Shown piece after piece: positions 47,157 through 58,215 of a stretch of 64,000 nucleotides of DNA (within the stretch, counting starts at the first letter, position 1; every line of letters begins with the position of its first letter). The stretch covers positions 88,326,257 through 88,390,256 of the forward strand of contig CM053033.1 of assembly GCA_028564925.1 (NCBI GenBank), read 5' to 3'. This DNA is from Lithobates sylvaticus (lineage: Eukaryota > Chordata > Amphibia > Anura > Ranidae). Under the pieces are notes generated by a model. The model saw nothing but the letters and a program-made list of their open reading frames with translations, searched no databases and had not been told where the DNA came from. The position numbers were made by a program, and so were the translations under genes.

Positions 47157-48340
47157 CATTAGAACCTTCGATTCATATAAAAAAGCATGGCATAGCTGCC
47201 AGAATCCAACAGACTGCATGTAATCGGACCCCAGACTAGTCCTGTGGAAGAAGTAAACCAATTACCAGATCAGGGTATGAGGGTTCTATGAAAAAGCAAA
47301 ATGTAGCTTTTTATTGGGTAGTTGTAAAACATCATGACAGCTTGTCACGGAACTCAATAACAACAATGACTGAAAAGCTGGCTCATACACCTGTGTTATG
47401 CTGTCATCTAATGTTTCCTTTTTCAGCTCGCAGTGGGAAAATGAGACATGAAATCTGATTTGTCGCAGATGCCTGCTTTGCTGATCTGTTGCAGATAAGT
47501 ATTACTGCGCTGGAGAAGACCTTCCAACAAATTTGTTTACAAAAAAAAAAAAAACTGCTGCATACTCATTTTTCTTCCTGCTAGGTAAATGAGCCCCAGA
47601 GTGCATTTTTATTACCTCTGTAAGTACAATGCACTGGAAAGGCTCTCAAGGAAACGCTATATAAGCAAGCCTGTCAATCAGCGCACTGTTTATATAGATC
47701 ATCGAAGCTGCAGGGACAGAGGTGTAGACTGCGGATGATGCTTGCAACATTTTATTTAAAAGTGCAATTTGAAAACAGTTAATCATACAGCTAATTCAGC
47801 TGTTTTTTAAATTGCACTTTAAAATAAATAATTTACTCTAGTTTATTAAAGTATTATGCTATGCAGGAGCACTCTGTCATTTATCTGTATCGACCTGAAT
47901 GAATCTGACCCCTCCTTCTCATTTACATACTGCAAGCTACTGCAAGTCATTAAATATGCTTAAAGCTACATTTCATGCAAACAGCTAAATACAAACGCAT
48001 TGATTTACTTGCTAGAGTATCTATTATTCTGTACAGCTCTAATCCAGCCCCCACCTCTGACAGGCAGGTCAGGTCAGTGACTTTGCTTGTATCTACAGGA
48101 GTTTAGCAATACAGCTTGGTCAGGACCCAGCCTCTGCTTGCTAATTGGACAATGAAAGAGTGGCAAGGCACTGAGGAGGTTATCCCTGTGCTCTTTCCTT
48201 CTGTAGGAATGCTCACAGCATGAGACAGAACAGCATGCCATAAAGCAGTGCAGTCCTGATTGGTGGTGACCCCCTTCCTCCTCCAGTGCTGCCCTGCAAA
48301 AAACAAAGGAAGCTACTCTACAGATATATGTATACAGTAA
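47157..48340. other. no gene seen; possibly conserved noncoding DNA
   Basis: Repeat-poor sequence with words such as ATTTACATACTGCAAG and ATTTCATGCAAACAGC near 47920-47990. It is one of the few stretches without recognisable transposons. Function cannot be judged from one sequence. Confidence 0.35.
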
Positions 48341-48885
48341 TCAGGACTCTGTACAGGCTAATGAAGTTCCTCCACCCCAAACTAGCTCATCCATATCTTT
48401 ATGGACCTTGCTTTGTACACTGGTACACAGTCATGTTGGAACAGGAAGGGGACATCCCCAAACTGTTCCCACAAATTTGATTGCATGAAATTGTCCAAAA
48501 TGTATTGGTATGCTGATGCCTTAAGAGTTCCCTTTACTGGAACTAAGGGGCCAAGCCCAACCCCTGAAAAACTACCCCACACCATAATCCCCCCTCCACC
48601 AAATGATTTGGACCAGTGCACAAAGCAAGGTCCATAAAGACATGGATGAGCAAGTTTGGGGTGGAGGATCTTGACTGGCCTGCACCCGATAGAACACCTT
48701 TGGAATGAATTAGAGCGGAGACTGCTAGGCAGGCCTTCTGGACAGCCTTCCTAAAAGAGCTGAAGCTGTTATAGATGCAAAGGGTGGGCCAACTCAATAT
48801 TGAACCCTACGTATTAAGACTGGGATGCCAGTAAAGTTCATGTGCGTGTAAAGGCAGGCGTCACAATACTTTTGGTAGTATAGTG
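48341..48885. mobile_element. Tc1-like fold-back element, copy 3 (left-truncated)
   Basis: Starts TCAGGACTCTGTACAGGC and ends GGTAGTATAGTG. The minus strand at 48382-48621 encodes the Tc1 transposase C-terminal part (FLFQHDCVPVYKA). The centre junction CCACCAAATGATTTGGACC is shared with the other two copies. Right end followed by GT then AT repeats. Confidence 0.8.
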
Positions 48886-48901
48886 TGTGTGTGTGTGTGT
48901 G

Positions 48902-48974
<73 letters not shown>
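48886..48974. repeat. (GT)n then (AT)n microsatellite
   Basis: A GT tract of about 16 bases passes into an AT tract of about 65 bases. It separates the Tc1 fold-back from the Ngaro element. Confidence 0.9.
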
Positions 48975-48978
<4 letters not shown>

Positions 48979-49103
48979 GGTTGAAGCCCTATGGCCGACA
49001 CGTATCTGAAGGGAAATAACTTAACCAATAAGATCTATAACATGAAAAGGGAGACCTGAAGTGTGCCTTGGTCTATGGCCGGTACGCCAGAAATAAGGGG
49101 GCA
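48975..49103 (-). repeat. Ngaro split repeat, 129-bp unit, 3' terminal copy
   Basis: Starts TTATGGTTGAAGCCC and ends AATAAGGGGGCA. Same as 49281-49409. Confidence 0.9.
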
Positions 49104-49180
49104 TACCCTGATTAGAAATGAGTATTTGATGGGGGTGATGTTGTGAGAAATGCCCTTAAAAGGGGGAATGGGAGGGTGGG

Positions 49181-49279
49181 TATCGCGCACCGGAACCGAC
49201 GAAGACCACAGGTGAGTGGGCCGGTTAAATACCCTCCCGGGCTCCTCCCATAAATTCAGGCCACCATGTTGGCCTTCCA
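49181..49279 (-). repeat. Ngaro split repeat, 99-bp unit, internal copy
   Basis: Starts TATCGCGCACCGG and ends TTGGCCTTCCA. Same as 54210-54308. Separated by one base from the 129-bp unit next to it. Confidence 0.9.
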
Positions 49280-49280
49280 C

Positions 49281-49409
49281 TTATGGTTGAAGCCCTATGG
49301 CCGACACGTATCTGAAGGGAAATAACTTAACCAATAAGATCTATAACATGAAAAGGGAGACCTGAAGTGTGCCTTGGTCTATGGCCGGTACGCCAGAAAT
49401 AAGGGGGCA
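49281..49409 (-). repeat. Ngaro split repeat, 129-bp unit, internal copy
   Basis: Matches the terminal copy at 48975-49103 with no visible difference. Confidence 0.9.
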
Positions 49410-49455
49410 AAAACTGAGGTAGGGTTTGAAGATATTTATTGCCTTTTAGTATTGA

Positions 49456-50274
49456 CTACTGCGTGAGCTGGGCGAAGGCCCGTGATATTTCCGCCTGTGG
49501 GTCATGTATATACCGGGTGAAGCAGGCTGACTTCCATCTGCCGAGTCTCTGAATGATGTGGCCTGGGACCCCCTGCTGTGAGGCGGCTGAGGCGGCCCCG
49601 ATCCGAAAAGAGTGACCGGAGTACTCGCTGGGGTTGAGGCGTAGGTTGCGGAGGAGAATTCTTACGTGTGTCATGAACTGACAGGTGCTCAAGGGTTTGA
49701 CTGGAAAAGGCAGAAGGGGATCGGTGTCCCTTTGTTCTGGCAGGAGTGAGAGCAGGCGGTTGAGAACCGTTACTGGGCACCAGGCATTGCCGGTTCTGTA
49801 TAGATGGATGTCCACCCCGTGGCCAGCTTGCTGAGTCTTGGAGACGTTGAGGTGGAGCACGAAGTGATCTTGATGGCGAACTAGGTGGCGTCTGCACAGG
49901 GTTTGGCTGGTCGAGCTGTTACGGGTGAATTCGCTGGGACGTAAGAACCCATAGTAGGCCAGGTAGATGGCGGCTTGTATGACCTGGCTGAGGAGGACAC
50001 CAAAGGGGGAACCAGCGAGTATGGCGGACATCTCGCGGAAGATGGCGCCAGTGATGGGGCGACGTCTGGTTCTGTTTGCTGGTTGCTGCTTCTGGACGCC
50101 GCGTAGGACGGCTCGGACGACGTGGGACGAGAAGACAGACGGTCTAGTAGGATCTTGAAGGGCCAAAAAGTGCTGTATGCCGGCCAGGTATAATTGAAAG
50201 TATCTGCGGGGGCCAAGGGCCAGCGAACCAATGGAGGCCAAATATGGCCGCGAAGCCCGTGTAGGCCGCGGCAT
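49456..50274 (-). CDS. Ngaro tyrosine recombinase (fossil element part)
   Basis: A 272-residue frame with the C-terminal recombinase pattern: SGHSFRIGAASAA (HxxR box), GRWKS and the Tyr of FTRYIHD. It would act in integrating the circular DNA copy of the element. It overlaps the RT frame upstream. Open throughout. Confidence 0.85.
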   Translation of the reverse strand: MPRPTRASRPYLASIGSLALGPRRYFQLYLAGIQHFLALQDPTRPSVFSSHVVRAVLRGVQKQQPANRTRRRPITGAIFREMSAILAGSPFGVLLSQVIQAAIYLAYYGFLRPSEFTRNSSTSQTLCRRHLVRHQDHFVLHLNVSKTQQAGHGVDIHLYRTGNAWCPVTVLNRLLSLLPEQRDTDPLLPFPVKPLSTCQFMTHVRILLRNLRLNPSEYSGHSFRIGAASAASQQGVPGHIIQRLGRWKSACFTRYIHDPQAEISRAFAQLTQ

Positions 50275-51502
50275 CTGTCACCACCTGTGGTGAGAAGGGT
50301 GAGACGGCCGGGATAAACATGGATATCCCGTTCCACGAGGAAAGGAACTCTTCCCACATCGCTAGGTCTGCTATGGCCGCGGCGTCCAGTTTGAGGATCT
50401 GATCGGGGTCTTGTGCCTGTGACAGGTGGACTAAGAGTCGTGAAATGAAGGAACGACCTTGAGGGACGATCCGCATGGCAAAATTGAGCATGCCAAGTAG
50501 TGACTGGAGCTGTCGTCTTGTGCACCCTCTCGTGCGGGTGAAGTCCTGAAGAACTGCCCTGATGCGGGTCAGCTTGTCGAGGGGTAGGCTGGCCTGCATG
50601 GAGCATGTGTCCAAGACAACTCCGAGGAAGGTGATGGAGTGTGCGGGTCCGTCGACCTTGTGCTCGGCTATGGGGACATTGATATTCTGGAAGACGACTC
50701 TTAATTTGTCGAGGTCTACTGGTGAAACGTTAGGCTGCTCTATCAGTAGGAAGTCATCTAGGTAGTGGATGACTTCTGTGCATTGGGCCTTGTGTAGGAG
50801 AATCCAGGTGAGGGATTGAGCGAACGTGTCGAAGAGCCAGGGGCTACTTTTGGAGCCGAACGTGAGCTTGGTGGCGAAGTAGTACCTGTCTCTCCACTTG
50901 ATACCGTGCCAACACCAAAGAGACGGGTGAATCGGCAGAAGTTTGAAGGCGTCCGATATGTCGGCTTTGGACAGCCAGGCCCCTGTGCCTGCTTTGAGGA
51001 TGGCCTGGATCGCCAAGTCGACGGAGGCGTATTTTAAGGAGAACTCCTCGGAGGGAATTAGGGAGTTGAGGCTGGGGACGTGGCAAGAATGAGGCGCAGA
51101 CAGGTCGTACACCAAGCGAACTTTATTTGAGAATTTGCCCTTGACAAGCCCAAGAGGGCTGACTCTCCAGGTGTTGAAGGGGGGTTGTGTGAAGGGACAA
51201 ATGACGAAACCTCGCTCCAGCTCGGCTAGGAGTAGTTGGTCTATGGCCTGCTCGTCGGTGGCCGCTGATCTGAGATTCCTACACTCGTAAGTAGTGTGGG
51301 GCAGGGAGACAAGGCCGGTATGGAAGCCCGCCGTGAATCCTTGTATGAGGAACGTGGCTAGTGAGGGGATGGGGTGTGAGTCCAGATAGACTCCTAACCA
51401 TGGATGTTTATGCGGCTCAGTCACAGATTTTTCGGTTTGAGCTCGCATAGATTTTTCGGGTGCGCCCTGTGGCATACGACGCACACGTGGAGCAACCTGC
51501 AT
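50144..51502 (-). CDS. Ngaro reverse transcriptase / RNase H (fossil element part)
   Basis: A 452-residue frame. RT blocks include VRLVYDLSAP, LSKADISDAFKLLPIHP, FGSKSSPWLFD and the catalytic YLDD box (VIHYLDDFLLI). An RNase H-like region follows (VVTDAAAYTGFAAIFG). It overlaps the Gag-like frame upstream and the recombinase frame downstream. Confidence 0.85.
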   Translation of the reverse strand: MQVAPRVRRMPQGAPEKSMRAQTEKSVTEPHKHPWLGVYLDSHPIPSLATFLIQGFTAGFHTGLVSLPHTTYECRNLRSAATDEQAIDQLLLAELERGFVICPFTQPPFNTWRVSPLGLVKGKFSNKVRLVYDLSAPHSCHVPSLNSLIPSEEFSLKYASVDLAIQAILKAGTGAWLSKADISDAFKLLPIHPSLWCWHGIKWRDRYYFATKLTFGSKSSPWLFDTFAQSLTWILLHKAQCTEVIHYLDDFLLIEQPNVSPVDLDKLRVVFQNINVPIAEHKVDGPAHSITFLGVVLDTCSMQASLPLDKLTRIRAVLQDFTRTRGCTRRQLQSLLGMLNFAMRIVPQGRSFISRLLVHLSQAQDPDQILKLDAAAIADLAMWEEFLSSWNGISMFIPAVSPFSPQVVTDAAAYTGFAAIFGLHWFAGPWPPQILSIIPGRHTALFGPSRSY

Positions 51503-52701
51503 TGGCTGAAGTTACACGAGCCGTAGTTGTAATTATTGCAGATGGCCGCTCCTCCCATGGTCCGGACGGGGCGTCCGAGTTTGTCGAGCTGGGGTTTCTG
51601 TGTCGGTGCTGGCGGGTTTTGTGCTGGAGCCGAGGTCGAGGGAAACTCGACCGAGTGGCGGAGTGTTGCACTGGAGCACCAGGCGGCGGTGTGCGTGGAG
51701 GATTGGCAGACTGCGCACAACGGTGAGCGCAGACCGGCGAAATGGCGACAGAATAATTCTGTGTCCATTAGGCTCCAATCTGTGGGTGACTGGAATTGCG
51801 CCATTCTGGCGGCTGCTTTTGCGGAAAAGGAGCGGTGGTAGTCATAAAATGAGAACCCGCCGTATTTGTAGCCCAAATCTACCACGGTGTGGAGATATAA
51901 ATCCAGCTCTTCCCTTCTGCCGGGGGAAGCTGAGCATATGATGTCTCTAAGCATCCCAAATGACAACGCAAATTCTGGGACGGACAATTTGCGGTTGAGT
52001 CTGGGGTCTTTAGCTTTGAGGACCACCGAGACATCTCCCCAGGTATAGGCCTTGTTTTCGGCTAGGTCGTGGACTGAAATGAGAAGGGAGGCGAGGTTGA
52101 CGTCCTTGCCATCCAGTATGTCCTTCTTAATGCTGGCTGGAACCAGGTGTGCTGGGCAGACCAGGGGACATGTCCCTGCGGTACCTGTGGCGACTGTTGT
52201 AGGTGGCTGTATCGCGGCGGGGCCGGGGACGGTCGGGGCCGGGTGAGATTCGAGGAGAGTCACTCTGGCTTGGACGTCCGTGACTGTGTTCGCCAAGGAC
52301 GACACCATGGTGTGGAGTTGTGTTATGGCCGCAGATATAGACTGGAGGGAGGCTTGCTGAGTGCTGGGCCCTGCCATGGCAGGAGGAGGAAACAAGAGCC
52401 TGAAGAGCTCCGCCTTCCTGGCCGTGGCGGGGAACGGCACGCCCCTGCGTCTAAGTTCTGCCGTCAGTCTGGGGATGGTCCATCCCCTGAGGGACTGGAT
52501 GCTGTCACTCATGGACACTGGGGAACGTGACAAGGGGGCGGTGAGATCCTCGCTGCCCGCTTGCGACATGGTCCTCGGATGGGCTGTGCCCTGAGGCGAT
52601 GTCTTGAGGCGTCTGAGGTCGTAAGAAGGTCGACCGGAGCTGTTCAAGGGGATGAGATAAGCCAAGACTGTTTCTTTCCTTGTGTAAACATACGTACCCA
52701 A
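51421..52701 (-). CDS. Ngaro Gag-like protein (fossil element part)
   Basis: A 426-residue frame with an internal Met at MSDSIQSLRGWTIPRLTAEL, which opens a SAP-like helix pair, then a coiled region, and Cys/His-rich motifs near the C terminus (CAVCQSSTHTAAWC and a CNNYNYGSC...CRLLHVC cluster). The first Met may not be the true start. Confidence 0.75.
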   Translation of the reverse strand: MGTYVYTRKETVLAYLIPLNSSGRPSYDLRRLKTSPQGTAHPRTMSQAGSEDLTAPLSRSPVSMSDSIQSLRGWTIPRLTAELRRRGVPFPATARKAELFRLLFPPPAMAGPSTQQASLQSISAAITQLHTMVSSLANTVTDVQARVTLLESHPAPTVPGPAAIQPPTTVATGTAGTCPLVCPAHLVPASIKKDILDGKDVNLASLLISVHDLAENKAYTWGDVSVVLKAKDPRLNRKLSVPEFALSFGMLRDIICSASPGRREELDLYLHTVVDLGYKYGGFSFYDYHRSFSAKAAARMAQFQSPTDWSLMDTELFCRHFAGLRSPLCAVCQSSTHTAAWCSSATLRHSVEFPSTSAPAQNPPAPTQKPQLDKLGRPVRTMGGAAICNNYNYGSCNFSQCRLLHVCVVCHRAHPKNLCELKPKNL

Positions 52702-52913
52702 CTGCTGTGCTCTGGGAAGGACAAGTGTGCGTACGTACGTGGACGTGCGTACACGGTAAGTTTTTATATTTTACCTGGAGAAACACCGTCCAACCTGTGC
52801 AGGGTGGACCTACTGAACTTGGACTGACCTAGGGAAGGAAAAATAAAGAGAACTGGTGAAGTGTGCCTCGTGGGGTGTGTCCCCCGTCTGTGCATATACA
52901 CTACTTATATTTA

Positions 52914-52989
<76 letters not shown>
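52914..52989. repeat. long poly(T), poly(A) on the element strand
   Basis: About 75 T with one AC interruption, upstream of the Gag-like frame in the Ngaro leader. Length may be imprecise in assembly. Confidence 0.85.
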
Positions 52990-52990
<1 letters not shown>

Positions 52991-52999
52991 AGTGAAATG

Positions 53000-54209
53000 A
53001 GAAACGTTTGTGCCATGTCGTGGGCGCAAGGTGTCGTTTTATGAGTGTGACTGCTGATTGCCGAGTTTTTTGGAATGAAATGAGGCCAACTCGACTGGGG
53101 TACGTTGAGGCGAACTGATGCATGGTAGATGCCATCGGATTCGGATCAGGACGTTTTTGTGTGACAGCGAACTGATCGGCATGACAGAAGTATGAAACGG
53201 TCGAGCCGCGATGGCGGCTGTAGACGAACCAGACTTCTGGAGCATGTACTGAAATGAGGCCAACGGATGTTCAGGGCGCATCGGTCCGAACCGGTGCGCA
53301 GCGCGACTGGGTTCGAAGCGAGGTGCGGCCTGGCGGTGAGAGAAATGAGGGGAACCATTCCCTGAGGTGCTGAACGGTCGGTCGGGTCTCACGACCGACG
53401 GCGAGCAGACTCAGGGGTGGTTGCTGAAATGGGGCCGACAAACCTGGGGTACGTTGGAGGCGAAGACCGATCCGCAAAGGTGCGACCGGTTTCGAATCAA
53501 AACGTGACTCGTGAGGTGAAATGTTTTCCTCGTGACAGAGGCGCCGAGCGGTGAGCCTAAAAACTTTTCGACTGACAGCGACCGTACTTCTGGAGCACGG
53601 AATGAAATGGGGCCTGGGAGCACCTTGGGGCGTGCCGGTACGAATCGAGGCACCGGGGTGCGCCTAGACTGGAATCGGAACGTAATACGTGACAGTGAAA
53701 TGATGCCATGACAGAGGTGTTTTTTCGACCGGTGAGTCGAGAAATTGCGGCTAACGGCCGCTCCCTGGGTCATGTATTGAAATGGGGTTCCACTGCTGGG
53801 ACATGCCGGGACGAATCGGATGTGGCTAGATTCGAACGGCGTGTCGGTGCAGGACCGTGAAATGGTGAAATGACTGAAATGTTTTTTTGAAATGGCTGAA
53901 ATGTGACCGTATGGCATGATACTGCGACTGATTCCGAATCAGGTGATGCGTAAGCGACCGGCTACTGTATGCAGATAGCGGTACGGATGCAACGTACGGG
54001 TACTAATGGAATGACTTGTGCGTATGTGAACAGCGAGATTCGTGACAAGGTAAGTAACGTTCATAAGTGAAATGGTGGTCAAACGAGACCCCTACCTGCG
54101 GCAGCCGAGCCAGATACAGTGTACAAAACCTTCGAACGAGAGCAATCCACGAGACGTCTGGCACTCACGAACGCTAGCGAAATCGAGTAGTCGGCTTAGT
54201 GACGTAGTA
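53000..54209 (-). repeat. Ngaro 5' leader with degenerate tandem units
   Basis: Roughly 180-200-base units carry GAAATGRGGCC, GGTACGTTGRGGCGAA and CGTGACAG words, repeated five or six times with much drift. No long frame is convincing here. Confidence 0.6.
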
Positions 54210-54308
54210 TATCGCGCACCGGAACCGACGAAGACCACAGGTGAGTGGGCCGGTTAAATACCCTCCCGGGCTCCTCCCATAAATTCAGGCCACCATGTTG
54301 GCCTTCCA

Positions 54309-55384
54309 ATATATATATATTTTTTTTTTTTTTTATTGCATATTTTTATTTTTTTTATTGCATATTATTGGATTTTTGTAATTAAGGCCTCGTTCACACT
54401 GGTGTACTCAATCGTACACTCATGCAACAGCTGTGTTTTTTCTGCATGGGAATGCAGGGGTGTTCTGTGCATCCCTGAGTTGACAGTCCAATTCATATCT
54501 GATGGGACACAGCAGCTGCACAGACACAGCAGCTGCTCACAATTTGACAGTCGTATGCGTGCAAATGCGTGTCCCCAAATGTAGACAGCGTTTGCTCTGG
54601 GACACACACCAGCACATTGTCAAATTAAGAACAGTGGCTGTGTCCGTACAGCTGCTGCATCCCAGTTGACATGAATGGGACTGTCTGCATGCGAATGCAC
54701 AGGACACCTGTGCATCCCTGCGTGGACAAGCACAGCCTTTGCATGGTCACAAAGTGGAGTTTCACCATTGCACACTTAGGCCTCATTCACACGAACAGCA
54801 AGGGGGGTGTTAAAACAGGCAGTTGAGCCGTGGTTTTAGTGCCCCCCAACCACCCACCTAAAGGATAACATGCAGCTGCTTGGGGTCTTGCTCATGAAGG
54901 CTCCTTGAACCTCCTTTAGGGAAAGGGAGCCTTGACTGCTGGAAGCATGGCATCACTGTGGGTGTGAAACTAAAAGGGATGTTCAGTAGCTCCCTTAGGA
55001 TTGGCTACAAAGACCTGAGGTGACTTGGTGGAGCCTGAACTCTAAAAACAGGCTACACTGGGGCACGTCCAACTGCTCTGAGAAGATTCAGCTGTCACAA
55101 GAGTTGCCCATCCTCCCGCTTGTTTTCATGTTTTGTCACAGCTTTACTGGCGGTTTTGACCTTGCCAGCATTTGAAGTTGCTTTATGAGCTATGCCCTCA
55201 AGTAAAGTTGGGTCAGTCTAATGCCTGTCTGGCACTGATGGTAAGGACAGGCCTCTTAGACTAAATGAGTTTATGTTTTATGGGTGCTCAAAGTATAACT
55301 GTAACTGGCAATGTTGTTTGGTACATTTGGAAAATTGTTACTTTTGCAAAGTTCAATAAAGTTGTGGCCTTGCCTTATTTCCAA
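54309..55384. other. MITE-like sequence, no gene
   Basis: GGCCTCGTTCACACTGG near 54387 and GGCCTCATTCACACG near 54780 look like ends of Harbinger-style MITEs, but their partner ends were not found. 54800-55380 holds nothing recognised apart from CAATAAAG near 55355. Confidence 0.4.
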
Positions 55385-55385
55385 G

Positions 55386-55640
55386 TGGTTGTAAAGCCTA
55401 AACATTTTTACCTTAATGCATTCCTTGCATTAAGGTAAAAAACGCTTAGGTGTCAGCATCGCCCAACCCAACCTTTTACTTACCTGAGCCCTCATTCGAT
55501 GCAGCGCCATGCACGTCTGCAGCTCTTCTCTTCCCTCACTTCCGGGTCTCGCTGGCTTTGCTGGGGCTCTGGGAGCCATTGGCTCCCACTGCTGTCAATC
55601 AAAGCCAGTGTCAGGGCAAAATAAAAAAGAAATAAAAAAT
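55386..55640 (+). mobile_element. frog repeat with GTTGTAAAG start, copy A
   Basis: Starts GTGGTTGTAAAGCC and continues with a hairpin TACCTTAATGCA/TGCATTAAGGTA, TTACTTACCTGAGCC, and GCCATTGGCTCCCACTGCTG. The copy at 56215-56478 is inverted. Confidence 0.6.
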
Positions 55641-56214
55641 ACATATGCAGTACATCTCTGCAATACATGCACACCTTGCCATGCTTTATCCGTTTAAAGA
55701 CTCTGCAAGTACAGAAAAATACAAGGTATTGTGCCAAAAATGCACTCAGCTTCTAAGTCAGGCTTTAGGCTGATAGCACACAGCATTTTGTGGACGTTGT
55801 CAGTTCTCCCAGTTTTCTCCTGGCAAACTACTCAATCCACCTACCTTCCCATCTCCACATAGTAATAGCCAATCATTCTGTAGTCCCAAGACAAGCATTA
55901 GGAGGGCTAATTACTGTCCATGAGATAACATGGGAAGTGTGTAAAGGACACGTTACAGCTAATGTGATTTCTAAAGCAGGCCATAGATGGTTTGAATGTC
56001 GGCTGGTTTTCTGCTGATTCAGACCATGTATGGGCAGGCTGAATGTACCCAAGCTGATCGATCGAGCAGGCTCAATGTACCCAAGTTGATCAATCGATCA
56101 ACTTGGGTATAACCAGCCTGTCGGATGTTATAGCCGCTAGCAATAATCACTGTGTTTTCCTGGCGGGGACGGCTTCCACGGGGGCACCCACGTAGGCTCG
56201 CTCCCGAGTTCCAC

Positions 56215-56478
56215 TGCTGCGTCCATTGACACAGACAGCAGCGGAACAGCTTTTGATTGACAGCAGCGGGAGCCAATGGCACCCGCTGTTATCAATCTGT
56301 CCAATGAGGAGTGGGACAGCTGCTGGAGCTGCTGCCCTCGTGCACATTGCTGGATCGGATCAGGCTCAGGTAAGAAAAAGGGGGGTCTTGGAGGGAGCTG
56401 CAGCACAGAAGTTTTTTTACCTTCATGTATGGAATGCATTAAGGTGAAAAACATTAAGACTTTACAACTACTTTAAAA
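56215..56478 (-). mobile_element. frog repeat with GTTGTAAAG start, copy B
   Basis: The inverse orientation of copy A: GACAGCAGCGGGAGCCAATG, then CAGGTAAG, CATTAAGGTGAAAA and CTTTACAACTAC. Between the copies, 56038-56110 contains a palindrome of GTACCCAAG/CTTGGGTA. Confidence 0.6.
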
Positions 56479-56479
56479 C

Positions 56480-57965
56480 AATGGCCTTTTTTTTTTTTTT
56501 GCTGTCTATGTCCCCATACCCACACCGTGTCTCCAACAGAGATGCAGTTGCAATGAAAACCTGACAGTGATTTGATCCTCAACAGAAAAAAGTGTTAATG
56601 TCCTTGCATGTTCACTCATTGGAGGGATTTCTCCTTGTCTCCTGGGTGCCCCTGGAATCTCTATCACTAGGACACGAAAGAAAAGGAAAGCTTACTCACC
56701 CTGACATAGGGTCTAACCCTTACTGATCTGTCAAAAACAAAGAGCCCACTTTATGTGAAATTTGTCATCCGTCATCATATAAAATAAATGTCTGTATACT
56801 AATGACAGGGCTATATGGTTACTCCTAATACATGCAAAGCCTTGTGGACCAGTGCCCAGGGCAGCAGGGTAGGAGAGGGAAGTACCAAGCCTCAACATTT
56901 TCTGATAGTGATATATTTTCCCTTATTTTCCTTCCTTCTTCTAGTCACCTCTCATGGTTATTGGTTACATTCAGCAAGAGAACTGTAGAAGGAAGGGGTG
57001 GTGACAGGGTCACTTTAAGTTGGCCAAACAATCCGAATAGATGATTTTTTATCTTATGCCTTTAAAATTACCAAAACTATAATATAGGGGAATATTAGGG
57101 AGATCCATACACTGAGCAATCTCTGGAAGCTGCCATGAGTATGGCTACCTATAGAAATAAATGGGGCTTGTGTAGAATGAAACAGATCTGGATAGGTCCG
57201 TGTTGGTGGTAAAATTGCTGGATCAAGGCCAATGGTAAGTATAAACCCAGACCTCCTGTAGGGACTGGGGAGCTTATTTGAGGACAACCTCACCATAAGT
57301 GAAGTTCTCCTTTAAGGATTTTAACATGCATGGTCAGCTGTAGAGGCTCAAAGCAGCGGTTAGGATTTTCCCAGCGTCCAATCAGAATGTAAAAGCATGA
57401 TATTCATTGTAATACAGTCAGAGAGAAGGTGCTGATTTGTTTTGTTGGTTATATATTATTAGCGATTTAGAAGTGGCTTCCCAAGGAGTTTGATTACTGA
57501 AGAGTTTGATTACATAGGAGAGCACAAAGCAGCCTTAATCTGACAGTGATCTATCCATCCATTCATATACAGCTCAGCTCTAAGCACAATGGATCCTTGA
57601 TTATCCGCGCTAATGGCGCTGAATAGTCGATAAGCACCGTTTATAAAAATTACGTTTTTAATTACCGAGAAATACTACAAACAGCTCTTCAAATCTAAAT
57701 GAATTCAAGGAGAAAAAAGTTATTTCCCCACACATAAATGCCCGTGATTAACAGACAATGGGCAATTTTGTTTTAATACAATCTGTCTACAAATTAAGTG
57801 TATTTTACTAACAAGCTATGTAAGTTGTTATTAGGAGGGTTATAAAAGGCAATCCAAAAACAAACAAACATGCAAAAAGTTACATTATGTATACAAAAGA
57901 GCTGCTGGTAACAGTTACAGATTTATATTAACATGAACTGAGCTGGTTCTGGAATGCAAGTATTA
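56480..57965. other. no gene seen
   Basis: Apparently unique AT-rich sequence without recognisable exons. Confidence 0.45.
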
Positions 57966-58215
57966 AGGCCACTGTCACACTGAGGCGCTGGCCGCATTGG
58001 TGGTAATTCACTTCTAGTTTTAGCGGCACTTTACTGTCGTTTTAGCTGTGCTTTTCGGCCGATAGCGGGGCGTTTTTTAACCCGCCGCTAGCGCCCGAAA
58101 AAGGGTTAAAAGTGCTGAAACGCTTTGCACGTGCTTTGGCAGCGCTGGCCATTGATTTCAATGGCAGGGGCGTTTTGGGGGCGCTGTATTTTACCGCTCC
58201 TAAACCGCCCCAAAG
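57966..58215. mobile_element. Harbinger-like MITE, right-truncated
   Basis: TAAGGCCACTGTCACACTG opens the element. TTTTAGCGGCACTTTACTG and CAAAGATGCTGCTTGCAG match 37617-38178. The right end is lost into a TTTCCAGAG repeat. Confidence 0.6.

Larger units (their letters stand above)
48975..54308 (-). mobile_element. Ngaro-type tyrosine-recombinase retrotransposon, looks whole
   Basis: 5334 bp, read on the minus strand, with the Ngaro split direct repeats. A 99-bp repeat is at the 5' end (54210-54308) and again at 49181-49279. A 129-bp repeat is at 49281-49409 and at the 3' end (48975-49103). Both pairs look identical by eye, which suggests recent insertion. Three long, overlapping frames (Gag-like, RT/RNase H, tyrosine recombinase) are open; no break was obvious. 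It lies in an AT microsatellite and has no target duplication, as expected for recombinase-mediated insertion. Confidence 0.9.

Noticed and set aside
51460-51941. Plus-strand frames opposite the Ngaro Gag-like region
   Set aside because: Shadows of the minus-strand frame with no domain of their own.
53039-53917. Minus-strand frames in the Ngaro leader
   Set aside because: They overlap drifting tandem units and show no recognised domain. The element's expected parts are all accounted for elsewhere.
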